Shown here piece by piece: positions 60,115-64,000 of a stretch of DNA of 64,000 nucleotides. The stretch covers positions 5,024,001 to 5,088,000 of the forward strand of contig NC_079880.1 in assembly GCF_029227915.1 (NCBI RefSeq). Reading direction: 5' to 3'. A program made the position numbers and the translations under genes. This DNA comes from Hydractinia symbiolongicarpus (lineage: Eukaryota > Cnidaria > Hydrozoa > Anthoathecata > Hydractiniidae). The stretch's first letter is position 1. Each line of letters opens with the position of its first letter. The notes under the pieces are model-generated. The model was given only the letters and a program-made list of their open reading frames with translations, searched no databases and was not told where the DNA came from.

Positions 60115-63100
60115 TCTCATCAAAAATGAAAACATTTTTGAAAACTTCAAGTCTCATGCGTTTTTGTGGTAAAAAAATAATTTAAACAATCCTTCGGGAA
60201 ATGAGTTTACTCACAGGGTACTTTCTTTGTATACATTCGACTACACGGGCCAAGCCCGGGATTTACGGGAAATCGCGGGATTTCGTTTGCCGGCGATTAA
60301 ACTTCTTTCATTAATCCTCTCATCAAAAATGAAAACATTTTTGAAAACTTCAAGTCTCATGGGTTTTTTTGGTGAAAAAAAATAATTAAAAAATCGTTCG
60401 GGAAATGAGTTTACTCCCTGGGTACTTTCTTTGTATACATTCGACTATACGGGCCAAGCCCGGGATTTACGGGAAATCGCGGGATTTCGTTTGCCGGCGA
60501 GTAAACCTCTTTTAATAAGCGTCTCATCAAAAATGAAAACATTTTTGAAAACTACAACTCTCATGCGTTTTAGTGGTGAAAAAAAAATTCAAAAAATCGT
60601 TCGAGAAATGAGTTTACTCCCTGGGTACTTTCTATGTATACATTCGACTATACGGGCCAAGCCCCGGATTTACGGGAAAACGTGGGATTTCGTTTGCCGG
60701 CGATTAAACCTCTTTCATTAAGCGTATCATCAAAAATGAAAACATTTTTGAAAACTACAAGTCTCATGCGTTTTAGTGGGGAAAAAAAATAATTAAAAAA
60801 TCGTTCGGGAAATGAGTTTACTCACTGGGTACTTTCTTTGTATACATTCGACTATACGGGCCAAGCCCGGGATTTACGGGAAATCGCGGGATTTCGTTTG
60901 CCGGCGATTAAACTTCTTTCATTAACCGTGTCATCAAAAATGAAAACATTTTTGAAAACTTCAAGTTTCATGCGTTTTTGTGGTAAAAAAATAATTTAAA
61001 CAATCGTTCGGGAAATGAGTTTACTCACAGGGTACTTTCTTTGTATACATTCGACTACACGGGCCAAGCCCGGGATTTACGGGAAATCGCGGGATTTCGT
61101 TTGCCGGCGATTAAACTTCTTTCATTAATCCTCTCATCAAAAATGAAAACATTTTTGAAAACATCAAGTCTCATGCGTTTTTTTGGTGAAAAAAAAAATT
61201 AAAAAATCGTTCGGGAAATGAGTTTACTCCCTGGGTACTTTCTTTGTATACATTCGACTATATGGGCCAAGCCCGGGATTTACGGGAAATCGCGGGATTT
61301 CGTTTGCCGGCGATTAAACCTCTTTTAATAAGCGTCTCAGCAAAAATGAAAACATTTTTGAAAACTACAATTCTCATGCGTTTTAGTGGTGAAAAAATAA
61401 TTTAAAAAATCGTTCGGGAAATGAGTTTACTTCCTGGGTACTTTCTTTGTATACTTTTGACTATACGGGCCAAGCCGGGATTTACGGGAAATCGCGGGTT
61501 TTAGTTTGGCGGCGATTAAACTTCTTTTATTCAGCGTCTCATCAAAAATGAAAACATTTTTAAAAACTACAAGTCTTATGCGTTTTAGTGATGAAAAAAT
61601 AATTTAAAATATCGTTCTGGAAATGAGTTTACTCACAGGGTACTTTCTTTGTATACTTTGGACTATACGGGCCGAGTCCGGGATTTACGGGAAATCGTGG
61701 ATTTTCTTGTGAGGGCGATTAAACTTCTTTTACTCAGCGTCTCATCAAAAATAAAAACATTTTTGAAAACTACAAGACTCATGCGTTTTAGTGGTGAAAA
61801 AAAATTTAAAAAATCGTTCGGGAAATGAGTTTACTCCCTGGGTACTTTCTTTGTATACATTCGACTATACGGGCAAAGCCCTGGATTTACGGGAAAACGT
61901 GGGATTTCGTTTGCCGGCAATTAAACCTCTTTCATTAAGCGTCTCATCAAAAATGAAAACATTTTTGAAAACTACAAGTCTCATGCGTTTTAGTGGTGAA
62001 AAAATACTTTAAAAAATCGTTCGGGAAATGAGTTTACTTCCTGGGTACTTTCTTTGTATACTTTGGACTATACGGGCCGAGTCCGGAATTTACGGGAAAT
62101 CGCGGATTTTCGTTTGAGGGCGATTAAACTTCTTTTATTCAGCGTCTCATCAAAAATGAAAATATTTTTGAAAACTACAAGTCTCATGCGTTGTAGTGGT
62201 GAAAAAATAATTTAAAAAATCGTTCGGAAAATGAGTTTACTCACAGGGTACTTTCTTTGTATACATTCGACTATACGGGCCAAGCCCCGGATTTACGGGA
62301 AAACGCGGGATTTCGTCTTTTGACTATACGGGTCGAGTCCGGGGTTTACGGGAAATGGCGGGTTTTCGTTTGCCGTCGATTAAACTTCTTTTATTCAGCG
62401 TCTCATCAAAAATGAAAACATTTTTAAAAACTACAAGTCTCATGCGTTTTAGTGGTGAAAATATAATTTAAAAAATCGTTTTGGAAATGAGTTTACTCAC
62501 AGGGTACTTTCTTTGTATACATTCGACTACACGGGCCAAGCCCGGGATTTACGGGAAATCGCGGGATTTCGTTTGCCAGCGATTAAACTTCTTTCATTAA
62601 CCCTCTCATCAAAAATGAAAATATTTTTGAAAATACAAGTCTCATGCGTTGTAGTGGTGAAAAAATAATTTAAAAAATCGTTCGGAAAATGAGTTTACTC
62701 CCTGGGAACTTTCTTTGTATACTTTTGACTATACGGGCCGAGTCCGGGGTTTACGGGAAATGGCGGGTTTTCGTTTGCCGGCGATTAAACTTTTTTTATT
62801 CAGTGTCTCATCAAAAATGAAAACATTTTTGAAAACTACAAGTCTCATGCGTTGTAGTGGTGAAAAAATAATTTAAAAAATCGTTCCGAAAATGAGTTTA
62901 CTCACAGGGTACTTTCTTTGTATACATTCGACTATACGGGCCAAGCCCCGGATTTACGGGAAAACGCGGGATTTCGTTTGCCGGCGATTAAACCTCTTTC
63001 ATTAAGCGTCTCATCAAAAATGAAAACATTTTTGAAAACTACAAGTCTCATGCGTTTAGTGGTAAAAAATAATTTAAAAAATCGTTCGGGAAAGGAGTTT

Positions 63101-63592
63101 ACTCACAGGGTACTTTCTTTGTATACATTCGACTACACGGGCCAAGCCCGGGATTTACGGGAAATCGCGGGATTTCGTTTGCCAGCGATTAAACTTCTTT
63201 CATTAACCCTCTCATCAAAAATGAAAATATTCTGGAAAACTACAAGTCTCATGCGTTGTAGTGGTGAAAAAATAATTTAAAAAATCGTTCGGAAAATGAG
63301 TTTACTCCCTGGGAACTTTCTTTGCATACTTTTGACTATACGGGGCGAGTCCGGGGTTTACGGGAAATGGCGGGTTTTCGTTTGCCGGCGATTAAACTTC
63401 TTTTATTCAGTGTCTCATCAAAAATGAAAACATTTTTGAAAACTACAAGTCTCATGCGTTGTAGTGGTGAAAAAATAATTTAAAAAATCGTTCCGAAAAT
63501 GAGTTTACTCACAGGGTACTTTCTTTGTATACATTCGACTATACGGGCCAAGCCCCGGATTTACGGGAAAACGCGGGATTTCGTTTGCCGGC
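60115..63592 (+). repeat. 6488 bp unit, copy 2 (3478 bp visible)
   Basis: By eye I noted one substitution in 3478 bp (CGACTGTACGGG at 54366 versus CGACTATACGGG at 60854). Homology ends at 63593: copy 1 reads CCGGCAATTAAACC and the window continues CCGGCGATTAAACC, then repeats the preceding 607 bp triplet. Confidence 0.9.
62314..62320 (+). other. Internal deletion scar, copy 2
   Basis: The same GGGATTTCGT to CTTTTGACT join as at 55828, now at 62316/62317, exactly 6488 bp downstream. Its presence in both copies shows that the deletion came before the duplication. Confidence 0.9.
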
Positions 63593-64000
63593 GATTAAAC
63601 CTCTTTCATTAAGCGTCTCATCAAAAATGAAAACATTTTTGAAAACTACAAGTCTCATGCGTTTAGTGGTAAAAAATAATTTAAAAAATCGTTCGGGAAA
63701 GGAGTTTACTCACAGGGTACTTTCTTTGTATACATTCGACTACACGGGCCAAGCCCGGGATTTACGGGAAATCGCGGGATTTCGTTTGCCAGCGATTAAA
63801 CTTCTTTCATTAACCCTCTCATCAAAAATGAAAATATTCTGGAAAACTACAAGTCTCATGCGTTGTAGTGGTGAAAAAATAATTTAAAAAATCGTTCGGA
63901 AAATGAGTTTACTCCCTGGGAACTTTCTTTGCATACTTTTGACTATACGGGGCGAGTCCGGGGTTTACGGGAAATGGCGGGTTTTCGTTTGCCGGCGATT
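62881..64000 (+). repeat. Tandem 607 bp triplets at the right end
   Basis: 62881-63487 is repeated from 63488 to the end of the window with no difference seen. The triplet consists of a CCCCGGATTTACGGGAAAAC monomer of 202 bp, a class A monomer with ATTCTGGAAAAC, and a class B monomer with TTTGCATACTTTTG and ACGGGGCGAG. A similar triplet occurs once at 56393-56999. The array runs on beyond 64000. Confidence 0.88.

Larger units (their letters stand above)
1..64000. repeat. Satellite DNA array, ~203 bp monomer
   Basis: The entire window is built from one tandem repeat. The landmark GGGTACTTTCTTTGTATAC recurs every 202-203 bp, for example at 37895 and 38098. Reading a monomer from that landmark, the order is: the GTATAC site; a CGACTATACGGGCC block; a GC-rich dyad; TTTCGTTTGCCGGCGATTAA; a CTTTTATTCAGCGTC or CTTTCATTAAGCGTC segment; an AT-rich dyad; CTACAAGTCTCATGCG; TTTTAGTGGTG; an A-tract block; and ATCGTTCGGGAAATGAG. 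I see no interruption by unique sequence or a mobile element. It may be centromeric or heterochromatic, which is inference from length and HOR structure. The satellite family is not recognised. Confidence 0.97.
2379..64000 (+). repeat. Forward-oriented arm of the satellite array
   Basis: From the junction to the window end every monomer reads in the same direction, about 304 monomers. I saw no second orientation switch. Monomer length is mostly 203 bp. Some are 202 bp, often through a missing T in GCGTTTAGTGG, and two sites carry large internal deletions. Regional HOR structure is listed separately. Confidence 0.95.

Noticed and set aside
1-64000. CRISPR array or bacterial tandem-gene cassette
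   Set aside because: There are no short identical repeats separated by unique spacers. The whole 203 bp period is homologous between copies, with higher-order structure typical of eukaryotic satellites.

Overview
The whole 64 kb window is one satellite DNA array. It consists of about 315 diverged head-to-tail copies of a monomer of about 203 bp (64000/203). I find no unique sequence, no protein-coding gene, no RNA gene, no transposon and no CRISPR array. One monomer counted by hand (37895-38097) is 203 bp with 79 G+C (about 39%) and 11 CpG. A long satellite with nested higher-order repeats (HORs) points to a eukaryotic chromosome, most likely centromeric, pericentromeric or other constitutive heterochromatin. 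The lack of CpG depletion weakly favours a lineage without heavy germline CpG methylation. I do not recognise the satellite family and cannot name the organism.

Layout. Positions 1-2380 carry monomers in reverse orientation. At 2367-2380 the array flips, and everything from 2379 to 64000 is in forward orientation. The reverse arm is not a mirror of what directly follows it: 1899-2380 is a nearly perfect inverted copy of 3382-3863, leaving a loop of about 1.0 kb. Two front-end monomer classes are mixed throughout. Class A has CTCACAGGG, then CATTCGACTA, then CCAAGC. Class B has CTCCCTGGG, then CTTTTGACTA or CTTTGGACTA, then CCGAGTCC.

The forward array is a patchwork of HORs whose period changes along the sequence: 406 bp dimers (5.6-6.8 kb); 1826 bp 9-mers (10.1-13.7 kb); alternating 7-mers and 6-mers of about 1421 and 1217 bp (13.9-22 kb), themselves repeated at 5276 bp; a 29-mer of about 5.88 kb (21.8-33.8 kb); a 12-mer grown to a 13-mer, 2436 then 2639 bp (32.4-39.8 kb); a 10-mer of 2029 bp and a related 2638 bp period (41.9-49.5 kb); a 4-mer of 813 bp (51.4-52.7 kb); and a 6488 bp duplication (53.6-63.6 kb) ending in a 607 bp triplet. 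Shared deletion scars and short conversion-like patches give a relative history of these events.

Every monomer carries two dyad symmetries. Class A also carries a motif one base shorter than a CENP-B box. Open reading frames of 60-140 codons recur, but they are by-products of the monomer: most forward ones open only with TTG or GTG, frames open on both strands over the same DNA, and the 203 bp period is not divisible by three. Identity statements here come from reading by eye, not from alignment software. The array continues past both ends of the window.
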